The notes below the pieces were generated by a model, which saw only the letters and a list, made by a program, of their open reading frames with translations, searched no databases and was not told where the DNA came from. The translations under genes were made by a program, and so were the position numbers. 64,000 bases of DNA from Mycolicibacterium sp. CBMA 234 (GTDB lineage Bacteria > Actinomycetota > Actinomycetes > Mycobacteriales > Mycobacteriaceae): the NCBI RefSeq assembly GCF_009729415.1, contig NZ_MPKW01000020.1:62001-126000 (forward strand), given 5' to 3'. Shown here piece by piece: positions 50,422 to 60,376 of the stretch. Within the stretch, counting starts at the first letter, position 1. Every line of letters begins with the position of its first letter.

Positions 50422-52134
50422 TCACCCCTGTTTGAGGGCGGGTTCGTACAATTCCTCGATCACGCCGGTGTACTTTTCGTTGATTTGCTTGCGCTTGAGC
50501 TTCATGGTCGGGCTCAATTCATCACCGCCTGGCAGCCATTCGGTATCCATCACCCGGTAGCGTTTGATCTGCTCGACGCGTGACAGTTCGGAATTAGCTT
50601 CGGCCACAGCCTGTTCCACCGCATTCAGGACTTCCCGGCGGTCGCGGTACGTCGTCGCCACAGCTTCGTCGACCACGATCAGGGCGGTGACGTACGGTCG
50701 GGCATCGCCGATCACACAGACCTGACCGATCAGCGGGCTGGCGTTCTTCACAGCGAACTCGATATTGCTCGGAGACATGTTCTTGCCGAAGGCGCTGATG
50801 ATCAGTTCCTTCTTGCGGTCGACGATGGACAGCCGGCCGTCGACGTAGGCTCCGATGTCTCCGGTGCGTAGCCAGCCGTCGGCGTCGACGGTTTCGGCCG
50901 TCAGCTCAGGCCGACCCCGGTAGCCCGACATCAGCCATGGGCTGCGGAACAAGATCTCGCCATCCTCGGCGAGGCGAACCTCCGCGCCGCGTAACGGATA
51001 ACCGACAGTGCCGACCCGGGTGTTGCCCGGACGGTTGAAGACGCCGAAGGCCGTCACCTCGGACATACCCCAGCCCTCGTACACCGGCAGGCCGAGGATG
51101 AGGAAGAACCGCACGAGGTCCGGTGCTACCGGTGCTGATCCGGTCAACGCGACCTCGGTCTGGTCCAGGCCGACCAGAGCCAGCGCGGGGGCCAGCACCT
51201 CACGGCGTGCCTCGTCGAAATCTGCTGCGACGGAATCGGTCACGGGTTCACCGCGTTGCTCGAGTTCGACTTTCGCCATACCTGCCCGCAACGCCTCGGC
51301 GGAGCGTTCGCGGTCTCTGTCGAAGTGCACCTCGATGGCAGCCCGTAGCTTCTCGAACAGCCGCGGTGGGGAGAACACATACTGCGGGCGCACATCGAGC
51401 AGGTAGGGGCCGACCTCGCTCGGGTGCGGACAGGGAGTGACGGTGAAACCGCCCACAATGCCGCGCCAATGCGAGAACATCCGTTCTGCCACATGAGCCA
51501 TTGGCAGGAACGACACCATCCGCGCACCATCGATACAGCCGAAGGCATCATCGATCGCGGCAATGCTGCGCAGGATCGCGCCGTGGCTGAGCTCGACACC
51601 CTTTGGCGCACCGGTGGTACCGGAGGTGTAGCTGATGGTGGCCGGGTCCTCGGGCCGGAGTCGCGCGGCGGCGGCCGCCAGATCGAAGGCGGACCCGTCA
51701 GCGAGCACGTCGGCCAAGTCCGTGGCTCCGTCGACGGTGCCGTCGATGCTGATGATCTGTTCGAGTTTGGCTTGCCCGCTGTCGATTTCGCACAGCACCG
51801 GGACATGGGTAGCTTCGGCGAACACCACGGTGGCACCGGAGTTGTTGAGGATGTACGCGATATCGCGGGGCCGCAGTGTGTTGTAGATCGACACAGGAAC
51901 CGCGCCGATATGCATGATGGCCATGTCGAGCAGATGGAAGTCGATCCGGTTGCTCATCATCAGTGCGACCGATTGCCCGGGGAGTACACCCAGCCGGGTC
52001 AGCGTAGCCGCCAGCGTCGCGACCTCGGAACCATATTGCGCCCAGGTGAGTTCGCGTCCCCCTCCGAGGCTGCGCAGGGCGATTCGGTCAGGGACCCGGG
52101 CGACGGTTTCGGCGAAGGCCGAACACAACGTCAT
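50422..52134 (-). CDS. Long-chain-type acyl-CoA synthetase
   Basis: A 570-residue AMP-dependent synthetase of the FAA/long-chain type. The P-loop is YTSGTTGAPKG, the GWGMSE and GWLRTGDIG motifs are present, and the late ELSPTMKLKR holds the adenylation Lys. ATG 52134 overlaps the ALDH stop as TGATG, exactly as in the pair at 766. It probably activates the acid made by the ALDH upstream. Similar to the partial synthetase at 1-766. Confidence 0.93.
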   Translation of the reverse strand: MTLCSAFAETVARVPDRIALRSLGGGRELTWAQYGSEVATLAATLTRLGVLPGQSVALMMSNRIDFHLLDMAIMHIGAVPVSIYNTLRPRDIAYILNNSGATVVFAEATHVPVLCEIDSGQAKLEQIISIDGTVDGATDLADVLADGSAFDLAAAAARLRPEDPATISYTSGTTGAPKGVELSHGAILRSIAAIDDAFGCIDGARMVSFLPMAHVAERMFSHWRGIVGGFTVTPCPHPSEVGPYLLDVRPQYVFSPPRLFEKLRAAIEVHFDRDRERSAEALRAGMAKVELEQRGEPVTDSVAADFDEARREVLAPALALVGLDQTEVALTGSAPVAPDLVRFFLILGLPVYEGWGMSEVTAFGVFNRPGNTRVGTVGYPLRGAEVRLAEDGEILFRSPWLMSGYRGRPELTAETVDADGWLRTGDIGAYVDGRLSIVDRKKELIISAFGKNMSPSNIEFAVKNASPLIGQVCVIGDARPYVTALIVVDEAVATTYRDRREVLNAVEQAVAEANSELSRVEQIKRYRVMDTEWLPGGDELSPTMKLKRKQINEKYTGVIEELYEPALKQG

Positions 52135-53666
52135 CATTTGCGCAGCCCCAACCGACGCCTCCAATCGCCGGCGGCCAACATCCGGGCCGCCTTGTTCATC
52201 AGCTCCACATTGCGGCCCTTCGTCGGGTACCAGTAGATCTCGGCGCGCAGGTTGAACCGTTCCTCGATGATCGATTTGCGCCAGCAGTACTTGCGGATAC
52301 CTTCGGCGCCTCCGTGCCGGGCCCCGAGTCCGGAATTGCGGCGGCCCCCGAACGGCACCGACAGCTGGAAGACATTGGTCATCACGTTGTTGACGTTGAC
52401 CGAACCGGAATCAATCTGCGTTGCCACTGCGCGGCCTCGAGCGTGGTCACGGGTGAAAACACTGGCAGCCAAACCAAATTCGGAAGCATTAGCGCGTCGC
52501 ACTGCTTCGTCGGCGTCGGCGACCTTCATGATCGGCAGGGTGGGCCCGAACGTTTCCTCGCGGATGCATGCCATCGTCTCGTCGACATCGAGCAGGACGG
52601 TGGGTTCGAAGTAGAGCCCATCACCAGGCAGCGCTTGCCCGCCGGCGGCGATGGTGGCCCCGTGCTCGACGGCGTCGGCGACGTGGCGCTCGATGATCGT
52701 CAATTGTTCCGGGGTGGCAATGGAGCCGATGTCCGCGGTGTAACTGCCGGGAGCATCGGTGCCGACCCGCAATTTACGGGTGCAGTCAAGGACTTTGGCG
52801 ACGAACTCGTCGTACACCGGTGCCTCGACGTACACCCGCTCTACCGAGACACAGATCTGGCCGGCGTTGTAGAACCCGCCCCAGGCCGCGGCGCGGGCGG
52901 CCCGGTCGAGATTGGCGTCGGCCAGCACGATCATCGCGTCCTTGCCGCCCAGCTCGAGGCAACACGGGATCATTCGTTCGGCGGCCCGCACCCCGATACG
53001 CCGGCCGGTGCCGACGGAACCGGTGAACTGGACCATGTCGACGGCGTCGACCACCGCCGCGCCGGCCTCGCCACGTCCGGTGACGGCGTCGAGGACATCG
53101 GGGGCGCCGATGGACTTCCAGCCTTCGATGGCAAGATTCCAGCCCAGTGGTGTCACCTCGGAAGCCTTTGTCAGTACGGCACATCCGGCCATCAGGGCGG
53201 CCGGGATGTCGAGCATCTGCATGGCCAGCTGCGCGTTCCACGGGGTGATCGACCCGACCAGCTGGTGCGGCTGGAAGGTGACCTGCATCCGCTTGGTCAT
53301 CATCATCGGGCTGTGCGGGCGGGCCTGCTCCGGAGCCAGAAACTTCTCGGCGTTGCGGGCCCAGTAGTTCAGCACGTCGACCGAGGCGACTATTTCGCCA
53401 ATCGGTAGGTCGCCCCAGGACTTGCCGGTCTCATCCTGAACCTGGCGCAGGAGCCGCTGCTCGTTGTCCAGGATCCAGTCCCGGAACCGTTCCAACCACA
53501 TCCGTCGTCCGGCGAATCCCATGGCCGCCCAGGCGGGTTGCGCTTCGCGCAGTCGCTGTGCCACCGCGAACACTGTGGCAGTGTCCATATCGGGCACGGC
53601 GCCGACCACCCGACCGTCTGCGGGTGATGACACTTCAATAAAACGGCTCGTCTGCACTGTTGTCAC
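52134..53666 (-). CDS. Aldehyde dehydrogenase (copy 2)
   Basis: A 510-residue ALDH starting at GTG 53666, with GAGGAG seven bases upstream; a longer frame has no ribosome site and gives unlikely sequence. General-base Glu is in LELGGKD, catalytic Cys in NAGQICVSVER, and EETFGP follows. It is paralogous to the ALDH at 766-2295 across the whole length. Its gene order, TetR then ALDH then acyl-CoA synthetase, makes it a regulated aldehyde-to-acyl-CoA cassette without its own P450. Confidence 0.93.
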   Translation of the reverse strand: MTTVQTSRFIEVSSPADGRVVGAVPDMDTATVFAVAQRLREAQPAWAAMGFAGRRMWLERFRDWILDNEQRLLRQVQDETGKSWGDLPIGEIVASVDVLNYWARNAEKFLAPEQARPHSPMMMTKRMQVTFQPHQLVGSITPWNAQLAMQMLDIPAALMAGCAVLTKASEVTPLGWNLAIEGWKSIGAPDVLDAVTGRGEAGAAVVDAVDMVQFTGSVGTGRRIGVRAAERMIPCCLELGGKDAMIVLADANLDRAARAAAWGGFYNAGQICVSVERVYVEAPVYDEFVAKVLDCTRKLRVGTDAPGSYTADIGSIATPEQLTIIERHVADAVEHGATIAAGGQALPGDGLYFEPTVLLDVDETMACIREETFGPTLPIMKVADADEAVRRANASEFGLAASVFTRDHARGRAVATQIDSGSVNVNNVMTNVFQLSVPFGGRRNSGLGARHGGAEGIRKYCWRKSIIEERFNLRAEIYWYPTKGRNVELMNKAARMLAAGDWRRRLGLRK

Positions 53667-53697
53667 GCCAGATCTCCTCGTCGTGGTCCACGGAAAG

Positions 53698-54390
53698 CTA
53701 GATGGTGCGCGGACTTTCGCGGTCCGCATTCTTGATCTCGTCAGGCACCAGGCGGGCCCCGTTGAGGATGAAGTTGGCCAGATCGGCAACCAGGCGATCG
53801 CGGTTCTCGGTGCCGGTTCGCCCTGGCAGCAACCAGCCGCCGTACGCGGTCGTGCCCATCACCAAAGTGATGGCCAGGCGGGTGTTGACCGCGCTCGACT
53901 CCGGATCCAGCCCGCGCGCGCCGCCTTCGCGCCGCGCCAGGGAGGCGATGTCGTCGAGGATGCGGTCCATTTCGCGGCGCAGAACGGCGCGCTCGGCGGC
54001 CTCCAGCGGGGAGGAGTCCGACATCGCCATCATGAGGAAGTCGCGGTGCTCGTCCAGGATGTCCAACAGGTCGTGCAGGAAGCCGATCATCAAGTCCCAC
54101 AAAGGTGTTGGCCCGTCGTCGGTGGACCGCCCCGTCATCTGTTGAATCTTGTCGAGGAAGTCCTCGAACGGGCGCAGGGCGGCCAGGCGGACCAGATGCT
54201 CGGTGGTGCCGAAATGCCGGTACAGCACCGACCGGTGCACGCCGGCCTCCGCCGCGATCTCCTGGGCATTCGCCGACAGCCCGCGGCGTGTCACCACCCG
54301 CTCGGCCGCGCTGATCAACAGTTCGCGTACCTCGGCGGGCCGTCGGCGTCTGGCGATGCCGGGTGAGTCGTGAGGTGTGGCCACGCCCAC
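53698..54390 (-). CDS. TetR-family regulator of the ALDH/synthetase cassette
   Basis: A 230-residue regulator with helix-turn-helix ending in VHRSVLYRHFGTTEHLVRLA. It is the first gene of the minus-strand unit, 31 bases before the ALDH, so autoregulation of all three genes is likely. The LLM gene is transcribed divergently with a 185-base gap in which I see no clear long palindrome. Confidence 0.9.
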   Translation of the reverse strand: MGVATPHDSPGIARRRRPAEVRELLISAAERVVTRRGLSANAQEIAAEAGVHRSVLYRHFGTTEHLVRLAALRPFEDFLDKIQQMTGRSTDDGPTPLWDLMIGFLHDLLDILDEHRDFLMMAMSDSSPLEAAERAVLRREMDRILDDIASLARREGGARGLDPESSAVNTRLAITLVMGTTAYGGWLLPGRTGTENRDRLVADLANFILNGARLVPDEIKNADRESPRTI

Positions 54391-54575
54391 ATCGTGCCAC
54401 CGGGAACCCCCTGTTCACAAGCGACAGAAGTGTCTCTTGACGGCCTGGCCGTGCCCTGGTTCACTGAGGTCAACCCATGCAGCCCACCCTGCCCTGGCAT
54501 CCCCGGGCGGGTCGAGAGGTGTTCATCAATGACGGTCAGCGCATGTTTCCGACTACTCGTGTCTGTCACCACCGC

Positions 54576-55469
54576 ATGAGAATTGGGATCACCGTCGACA
54601 ATCCGGACACGGTTGTTGAAGACGCACGCAGGGCCGAGGGGCTCGGCTTTGACCTCCTCGGCTGTGGCGAGCACTTGTTTTTCCACGGCCCGACACCGAA
54701 TGCTTTCGCCATGCTGGCTGCGGCTGCCGCCGTGACCGACCGTATCCGGCTGGTCAGCTCGATCACGTTGCTCCCGCTGTATCCGGCCGCATTGGCCGCG
54801 AAGATGGCCACCATCATCGACCGGATATCGCAGGGCCGGTTCGAGCTCGGCGTAGGTGCCGGCGGCGAGTTCCAACCCGAGTTCGCCGCTGCCGGAATCG
54901 ATCCCGCGACCAGGTTCCGGCGGACCGACGAAGGCCTTGAGGTGCTTCGCCGGCTGTTCACCGGCGACACGGCCACCTTCACGGGGGAATTCGCCCAGCT
55001 GGCCGGGGTGCGGTTGAATCCGCCGCCGGTACAGCCCGGCGGTCCGCCGATTTGGCTGGGGGGTCGCAAACCGGGTGCGTTGCGCCGTGCCGGCCGGTAC
55101 GCCGACGTGTGGATGCCCTATATGGTCGACCCCGGCCAGGTCGCCCGGGGTCTGGCCGAAGTGCGAACGACCGCAACGGAATACGGACGCAGTGTGCGGG
55201 GCGGCCTGTTCGCGTGGACGGCCTGCGACGAGGACGGCGACTGGGCTCGACGAGTCGGTATCGACACAGTCAGCGCGGTCTACCAGCAGGACTTCGCGCC
55301 ACTGGCGGATCGGTACCTGTTGCTGGGCGAGCCCGATGAGGTAGTGGCCCGACTACGCGAATTCGCAGACGCCGGTGTGGAATCCGTGCTGTTGCAGATT
55401 GCCGCCGAAGACCACGAGCGGGTGCTGGAGAGCCTGGCCCGCGACGTCCTGCCCGCGCTGCGGGCCTGA
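54576..55469 (+). CDS. LLM-class (F420-type) oxidoreductase
   Basis: A 297-residue TIM-barrel protein of the luciferase-like monooxygenase superfamily, subgroup common in mycobacteria and usually dependent on F420. Seen are the N-terminal ARRAEGLGFDLL segment, VSSITLLPLYPA, GRFELGVGAGG and PPIWLGG. ATG 54576 gives the normal family N-terminus; no strong ribosome site precedes it. It begins a short operon with an acyl-CoA dehydrogenase. Substrate unknown; reduction or oxidation of a ketone or alcohol intermediate is plausible. Confidence 0.88.
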   Translation: MRIGITVDNPDTVVEDARRAEGLGFDLLGCGEHLFFHGPTPNAFAMLAAAAAVTDRIRLVSSITLLPLYPAALAAKMATIIDRISQGRFELGVGAGGEFQPEFAAAGIDPATRFRRTDEGLEVLRRLFTGDTATFTGEFAQLAGVRLNPPPVQPGGPPIWLGGRKPGALRRAGRYADVWMPYMVDPGQVARGLAEVRTTATEYGRSVRGGLFAWTACDEDGDWARRVGIDTVSAVYQQDFAPLADRYLLLGEPDEVVARLREFADAGVESVLLQIAAEDHERVLESLARDVLPALRA

Positions 55470-55487
55470 CCACGAGGAGAGACACCA

Positions 55488-56660
55488 ATGGCCGTACAGA
55501 CCGGAACGGTACTTGAGGCGTCCGCTGAGGAACGCGCCATCAGCGAATCGGTTCGCGGGATAGTTAAAAGGTACGGACCCGCGTACTACCAGCGCCAAGT
55601 AGACATCGATGGGCACTGCGCAGCTCTGTGGAAAGAGCTGGGCGACAACGGATATCTGGGCGTGCACCTGCCCGAAGAATACGGCGGCGGCGGGCTGGGC
55701 CTGTCGGAGCTGAACGTCGTCGTACACGAAGCAGCTGTCGAGGGTGTGCCCATGCAGTCCATGCTGTTCTCCACCGGTGTCACCGGAACTGTGCTGGAAC
55801 GCAGTGCAAACGAGGAGCAAAAGCGGCGCTGGCTGCCAGGAATCGCCAGCGGGGACAGTCGATTGTCGTTCGCGATCACTGAACCGGACGCCGGATCGAA
55901 TGCCCACCGCATCACCACCACAGCTCGCCGCGAGGGTGACCACTATGTGCTCAACGGGCAGAAGGTGTTCATTACCGGCATGGAGTCCGCCGACTGGGTG
56001 ATGGTGGTGGCACGGACGTCCGTCAACGATGCCACCGGACGGGGACGGTTGTCGGTGCTGATGGTCGACACGAAATCTCCTGGGGTGTCGTTCATGCCCA
56101 TCCGCACCGTCATGAACCAGCCCGACAAGAGTCACCAGGTGTTCTTCGACAACGTCGCGGTTCCGGTCGAGAATCTGATCGGCGCCGAGGGTCGGGGACT
56201 GGTGGTGGCATTCACCGGGCTGAACACCGAACGCGTGCTGACCAGTTCACTATGTACCGGGATCGGGCGTTACGCGCTGGGGAAAGCGGTGGATTACGCC
56301 AACTCGCGCAAGGTGTGGGATGTGCCGATCGGTGCCCACCAGGGTGTCGCGCACCCGCTGGCGGCGGCGCATATGCATCTGCAGGCCGCCGAGCTGGTGA
56401 CCGCGCGGGCGTGCGCACTGTACGACACCGGCCAAGAGGTGGGCGAACTCGCCAACACCGCAAAGTATCTCGGTTCGGCGGCTGGTTTGGAGGCCCTCGA
56501 CGCGTCGGTGTCCGTCCATGGCGGTAACGGGGTCACCTATGAGTACCAGCTGGCCACCTATTACTGGGTGGTGCGGATGCTCAACATGGGCCCGGTGTCC
56601 AAGGAAATGATCTTGAACTTCGTCGCCGAGCATTCACTGGGGCTGCCCCGCTCGTACTGA
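55488..56660 (+). CDS. Acyl-CoA dehydrogenase
   Basis: A 390-residue FAD dehydrogenase with AITEPDAGSNA, YVLNGQKVFITG and a Glu in GLNTERVL at the isovaleryl-CoA-type catalytic position. The C-terminal VHGGNGVTYEYQL is also conserved. GAGGAGAG lies upstream of the ATG, 18 bases after the LLM gene. It converges on the thioesterase at 56714. Probably oxidises a branched or bulky acyl-CoA. Confidence 0.93.
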   Translation: MAVQTGTVLEASAEERAISESVRGIVKRYGPAYYQRQVDIDGHCAALWKELGDNGYLGVHLPEEYGGGGLGLSELNVVVHEAAVEGVPMQSMLFSTGVTGTVLERSANEEQKRRWLPGIASGDSRLSFAITEPDAGSNAHRITTTARREGDHYVLNGQKVFITGMESADWVMVVARTSVNDATGRGRLSVLMVDTKSPGVSFMPIRTVMNQPDKSHQVFFDNVAVPVENLIGAEGRGLVVAFTGLNTERVLTSSLCTGIGRYALGKAVDYANSRKVWDVPIGAHQGVAHPLAAAHMHLQAAELVTARACALYDTGQEVGELANTAKYLGSAAGLEALDASVSVHGGNGVTYEYQLATYYWVVRMLNMGPVSKEMILNFVAEHSLGLPRSY

Positions 56661-56713
56661 CCATGCCCGCGAACGCGGAGAACCCGCGCGGGCGTGCGAG
56701 TTTCCAGCGTCGC

Positions 56714-57172
56714 TCAATCGATTGGTATTGCGGATGATCCACCGGCGACCATGGTGCCGTGGCTGGTGGCGCAGCGGCGTCCGTGGCGGTCCTCCACCAC
56801 GACCTCGACGAATTTGACCCTGCTGCCGCCACCTAGCGGTGTAGCTCGAAATGTGATCGGCGCCAAGGCCGGACGGTGAAACTGGATGTGCAGCGCCCCG
56901 GTGGCCGGCAACTGTCCCTCGGCGCTGACGCGCATCGCCATGGCGCCGAGTACCTGATCGGCCGCTGCTGCGACAGTGCCTCCGTTGACGGCGCCGTTCG
57001 GGTTCGGCGTGAGCGCGGGTTCGGCCATCCGGAACACCGCGGTCTCGCTGGTGAACTCAAGGCAGACCAGCCCAAGGTCGCGGCAGTAGGGTAGCCGCCC
57101 GGCCCAGTCCCGCCAGTCTGCGTCGGTGGAACCGGCTGGCAGCAACCAGTTTTCGTTCTGCTGTGTAGTCAT
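56714..57172 (-). CDS. PaaI-type hotdog-fold acyl-CoA thioesterase (copy 2)
   Basis: A 152-residue hotdog-fold protein with NPNGAVNGG and the C-terminal CATSHGTMVAG, similar to copy 1 at 7389-7856 throughout (DWxxWxxxLPxxxDxGxxC at the N-terminus). It is the last gene of a four-gene minus-strand operon after a PaaG-like protein. It may release CoA from dead-end intermediates. Confidence 0.9.
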   Translation of the reverse strand: MTTQQNENWLLPAGSTDADWRDWAGRLPYCRDLGLVCLEFTSETAVFRMAEPALTPNPNGAVNGGTVAAAADQVLGAMAMRVSAEGQLPATGALHIQFHRPALAPITFRATPLGGGSRVKFVEVVVEDRHGRRCATSHGTMVAGGSSAIPID

Positions 57173-57205
57173 GCTATCCCTGCTGCGCTGTGCGGTGGAC
57201 GTACG

Positions 57206-58060
57206 TTACCGGAACTGCGGAAGCTCCGATGCACTGTTGGTGTGTGGGGTGAACCCGGGATTGCGCAGCGTCCGCCGCGCCCGAACCGGCGCCCGCTTCT
57301 CGACGAAGGCTTCTACGGCCTCGGCGAAATCGGGATGAGACTGCAGACATCCCTGCGTGTGGGCCTCGAAATTCAATTGTTCATTCAGGCTCGACTCGAA
57401 TGTCCGCTCGTGGGCGTGCTTGACCGCACTGACGCTGCTGGCGAGTGCGGCGATGCTGCGTGCGACATCCAGTGCGGTGTCCAGTGCGGTGCCGTCGTCG
57501 CAGACCCGGTTCAGCAGGCCCCATTGGTGCGCCTCAGGTGCGGCGATATCGCGCGCCAGCAGCGCGAGTTCGTTGGCGCGTCCGAGGCCGACGACGCGCG
57601 GCAGCAGCCATGTCAGTCCGGCGTCAGGAATCAGGCCGATCTTGGTGAAGGACAACTGCAGCCGCGTCGACTGGGTAGCCACTCGCAGATCACATGCCAA
57701 TGCGAGAGACACCCCAGCGCCGGCAGCGACACCGTTGATGGCGGCGACGATCGGCAACTCCAGGCCGATCATGACCCGCACCAAGGGATTCCAGGTATTG
57801 AGCAGAACCGACCGGGCATCGCCCACACCGCCCGCAATATCGGCCCCGGCGCAGAATCCGCGGCCGGCACCGGTGAGGACGACAGCACGGATGTCCGGGT
57901 CGGCCTCCAATTCAAGGAAGGCGTCCGACAGTCGTTCCCCGGTGTCGGGGGTGACAGCGTTGAGTCGCTGCGGCCTGTTGATGGTGACGATGCCGACGGG
58001 GCCGTCCCGAGTGATGAGAACGTCGTCGGTGTCTGTCTTGGTGGCTGTGCGGGAGGTCAT
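57206..58060 (-). CDS. Enoyl-CoA hydratase/isomerase family protein, PaaG-like
   Basis: A 284-residue crotonase-fold protein with GFCAGADIAGG and a GVAAGAGVSLALACDLR oxyanion segment. The active-site segment SFTKIGLIPDAGLTWLLPR matches PaaG, the 1,2-epoxyphenylacetyl-CoA isomerase, in which an Asp rather than two Glu residues acts. It is therefore likely an isomerase. It lies 16 bases after the dehydrogenase at 58077. The substrate need not be aromatic. Confidence 0.9.
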   Translation of the reverse strand: MTSRTATKTDTDDVLITRDGPVGIVTINRPQRLNAVTPDTGERLSDAFLELEADPDIRAVVLTGAGRGFCAGADIAGGVGDARSVLLNTWNPLVRVMIGLELPIVAAINGVAAGAGVSLALACDLRVATQSTRLQLSFTKIGLIPDAGLTWLLPRVVGLGRANELALLARDIAAPEAHQWGLLNRVCDDGTALDTALDVARSIAALASSVSAVKHAHERTFESSLNEQLNFEAHTQGCLQSHPDFAEAVEAFVEKRAPVRARRTLRNPGFTPHTNSASELPQFR

Positions 58061-58076
58061 TTGCCTGGGTCCTGTG

Positions 58077-59216
58077 TTAGCGCAGACCGAGTGATCCGCT
58101 GATGATTTCGCGCTGAATTTCGTTGGTACCGGCGTAGATTGGCAAAACCAGCGAGTGGCGGACGTGGCTTTCCATCTCGTACTCGGTTGAGTACCCGTAG
58201 CCGCCCATCATCTGCATCCCTTCCAGGGCAATGCGTTTGGCCACCTCCGAGGTTTTGATCTTGGCCATCGACGTCATCCGGGTGGTGACGGGATCGGGCC
58301 CCCGCTGTAGGCGCGCGGCGACTTCGTAGGTCAGCAGCCGGGCACATTCCAGTTCGGTCGCCAGATCGGCGATACGGTGCCGCAGTACCTGGAAACTGCC
58401 GATCGACTTGCCGAATTGTGTCCGCTCTTTGACATAGGCAATGGTGTCGTCGAGGGCGCGTTGACCTAGTCCGAGACCGACGGCGGCACCGATCAGACGT
58501 TCGCCATCGAGCCCGGCCATGATCTGCGGGAAACCGCGGCCGATTTCGCCCACCACGTTCTCGTCGGGCACGAAGCAGTCGGTGAAGTACACGTCGTTGA
58601 CTTCGCGGCCGCCCAGGGTGGAGATGCGCTGAGTCGCGACACCGTTCGCGTCGGCGGGTATTTCGAAGATGGTGAGGCCGGTATGGGGGCGTTCGTCCCT
58701 GCTGGTCCGGGCCACCAGCAGGATGCGAGTTGCTCGGTGGGCATAGGAGCACCATGTCTTCTGGCCGTTGATGACATACCCGCCTGAGACTTTCGTGGCC
58801 GTCGTGGAGATGGCGGCAACGTCGGATCCGGCGCCGGGCTCGGAGATCGAGATCGCCATGATTTCGCCGCTGGCGATGGCGCCCAGGGCGTCGTGCTTCT
58901 GAGCTTCGGAGCCGAACCGCTTATAGCAACCAGCCACAGTTGTGCTGGGGCCGAATGCCTTTACGGGTGCCAGGCCTCGCCACAGCTCCTCGAACAGAAT
59001 GGTCTGCTCGATGTACGTGCCGCCCGAGCCGCCGTATTCCTCAGGGATGGCCACGCCGAGCCAACCCAGTTCAGCGAGTTGCTTGTACAGCGACGCGGAC
59101 TGGTCCTCCTCGCCCGCGTCGAGCAGGTCCTCCCGCTGTTCGCGGGTGGCACACTCGCGGGCGCAGAAGTCGCGGATGGCCTTCTGGAAGTCGAGTTGTT
59201 CAGTCGTCAGACTCAT
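58077..59216 (-). CDS. Acyl-CoA dehydrogenase
   Basis: A 379-residue FAD dehydrogenase with SISEPGAGSDVA, YVINGQKTWCS, GLDGERLI (likely catalytic Glu) and C-terminal IYAGTNEIQ. It is very similar to the dehydrogenase at 16407. Its start overlaps the stop of the preceding dehydrogenase gene by four bases, so two dehydrogenases are made together and may act on successive substrates or as a hetero-oligomer. Confidence 0.94.
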   Translation of the reverse strand: MSLTTEQLDFQKAIRDFCARECATREQREDLLDAGEEDQSASLYKQLAELGWLGVAIPEEYGGSGGTYIEQTILFEELWRGLAPVKAFGPSTTVAGCYKRFGSEAQKHDALGAIASGEIMAISISEPGAGSDVAAISTTATKVSGGYVINGQKTWCSYAHRATRILLVARTSRDERPHTGLTIFEIPADANGVATQRISTLGGREVNDVYFTDCFVPDENVVGEIGRGFPQIMAGLDGERLIGAAVGLGLGQRALDDTIAYVKERTQFGKSIGSFQVLRHRIADLATELECARLLTYEVAARLQRGPDPVTTRMTSMAKIKTSEVAKRIALEGMQMMGGYGYSTEYEMESHVRHSLVLPIYAGTNEIQREIISGSLGLR

Positions 59217-60376
59217 GCTTGCGAGAATCTCCGATCGGGGAACAGGCCTGCCGCAACTCCGTTGCGTAGCACGGCGGGTGCGCCACCGGCCACCACGTTG
59301 GTCACACAGTCACGATGGATGCGCTGAATGGCGTAGTCCGTGGTCGGGCCGTAGCCGCCGTGCAGTTCCATGGCTTTGAGGGTGATCTGCGGCCCGACGG
59401 TGGCGCCGAACAGCTTCGCTTGGGTGACTTCGGCCAGGCGCGGAAAGCGGCCGTCGATGGCGGTCGCAGCGGCCCGGTAGGCCAGCAGACGCAGGCCTTC
59501 GATCTGTACCCACATGTCGGCGAGCGAGTGGTAGACGGACTGGAAATCGATGATCTGCTTGCCGAACGCTTCCCGGCGCTGGGTGTAGGCGGCCGCTTCG
59601 TCGTAGGCGGCCTGGCTGTATCCCAGCCAGAACCCGCAGTTGTGCAGCCGTTCCAAGTTGAATGCGGTCATCAGCCGGGAGAACTGGCCGGGACCGACAA
59701 TGACGTCTTCGGCCGGCACCCGGACGTCGGTGAGCACCATGTCACCGTGGTTGATTCCTCGATCACCGATGAAGACTGGGCCGCGGCGGATTTCGACACC
59801 GGGCATCGACGCGTCCACGACGAGGGCACCGATCCCTTTGGCGCCCGGGATGTAGTCGAAGCGGACGAATGTGGCGTTGAGGTCGTTGACGTTGGAGCCG
59901 GTGAGAAAACTCTTGTGCCCGTTGATGATGTAGTCGTCACCGTCGCGTACGGCGGTGGTGGACAGGTGGGTCAGTGCGGAGCCGGCGTCCGGTTCGGTGA
60001 GCGCGATGTTGCATGCTCGGCGGCCGGCAACGATGTCGCGCAGGTACTTGTCTTTGACCGCGTCGTCGCCCAGCAGGAACATCGACGGTCCGGGACCGCT
60101 GGTGCAAAACACGGGTTCGGGGGGCAGCCAGGACTGGGCGTGCCGGAACAGTGCTTCCACGACGATCAGGTACTCCATTGCGCCGCCGCCCTGTCCGCCG
60201 TACTCGCTGGGCATCGCTACGCCCAGCAGGCCTTCGGCGTCCACCCGGTCGAAGATCTCTCGGTACGGGGCGTCGTCGGACTCGTCCCAGGCGCGCGCTT
60301 CCTCAGCGAAGGAACGGCCCAGTTTCTCGGCACGCGCCTGCAGGTCCTGCTGGGCGGCGGTGAGGGTGAAATCCAT
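59213..60376 (-). CDS. Acyl-CoA dehydrogenase, first gene of operon
   Basis: A 387-residue dehydrogenase with ALTEPDAGSALTHL, YIINGHKSFLTG, a Glu in FNLERLH and the late MELHGGYGPTTDY. ATG 60376 is preferred to a TTG two codons upstream. It differs from the downstream dehydrogenase in the substrate loop (EPVFCTSGPGPSMFLLG). First gene of a four-gene operon with a second dehydrogenase, PaaG-like isomerase and thioesterase. A half site (CTCAAA at about 60662) and an AACGACCGTT lie far upstream. Confidence 0.93.
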   Translation of the reverse strand: MDFTLTAAQQDLQARAEKLGRSFAEEARAWDESDDAPYREIFDRVDAEGLLGVAMPSEYGGQGGGAMEYLIVVEALFRHAQSWLPPEPVFCTSGPGPSMFLLGDDAVKDKYLRDIVAGRRACNIALTEPDAGSALTHLSTTAVRDGDDYIINGHKSFLTGSNVNDLNATFVRFDYIPGAKGIGALVVDASMPGVEIRRGPVFIGDRGINHGDMVLTDVRVPAEDVIVGPGQFSRLMTAFNLERLHNCGFWLGYSQAAYDEAAAYTQRREAFGKQIIDFQSVYHSLADMWVQIEGLRLLAYRAAATAIDGRFPRLAEVTQAKLFGATVGPQITLKAMELHGGYGPTTDYAIQRIHRDCVTNVVAGGAPAVLRNGVAAGLFPDRRFSQA

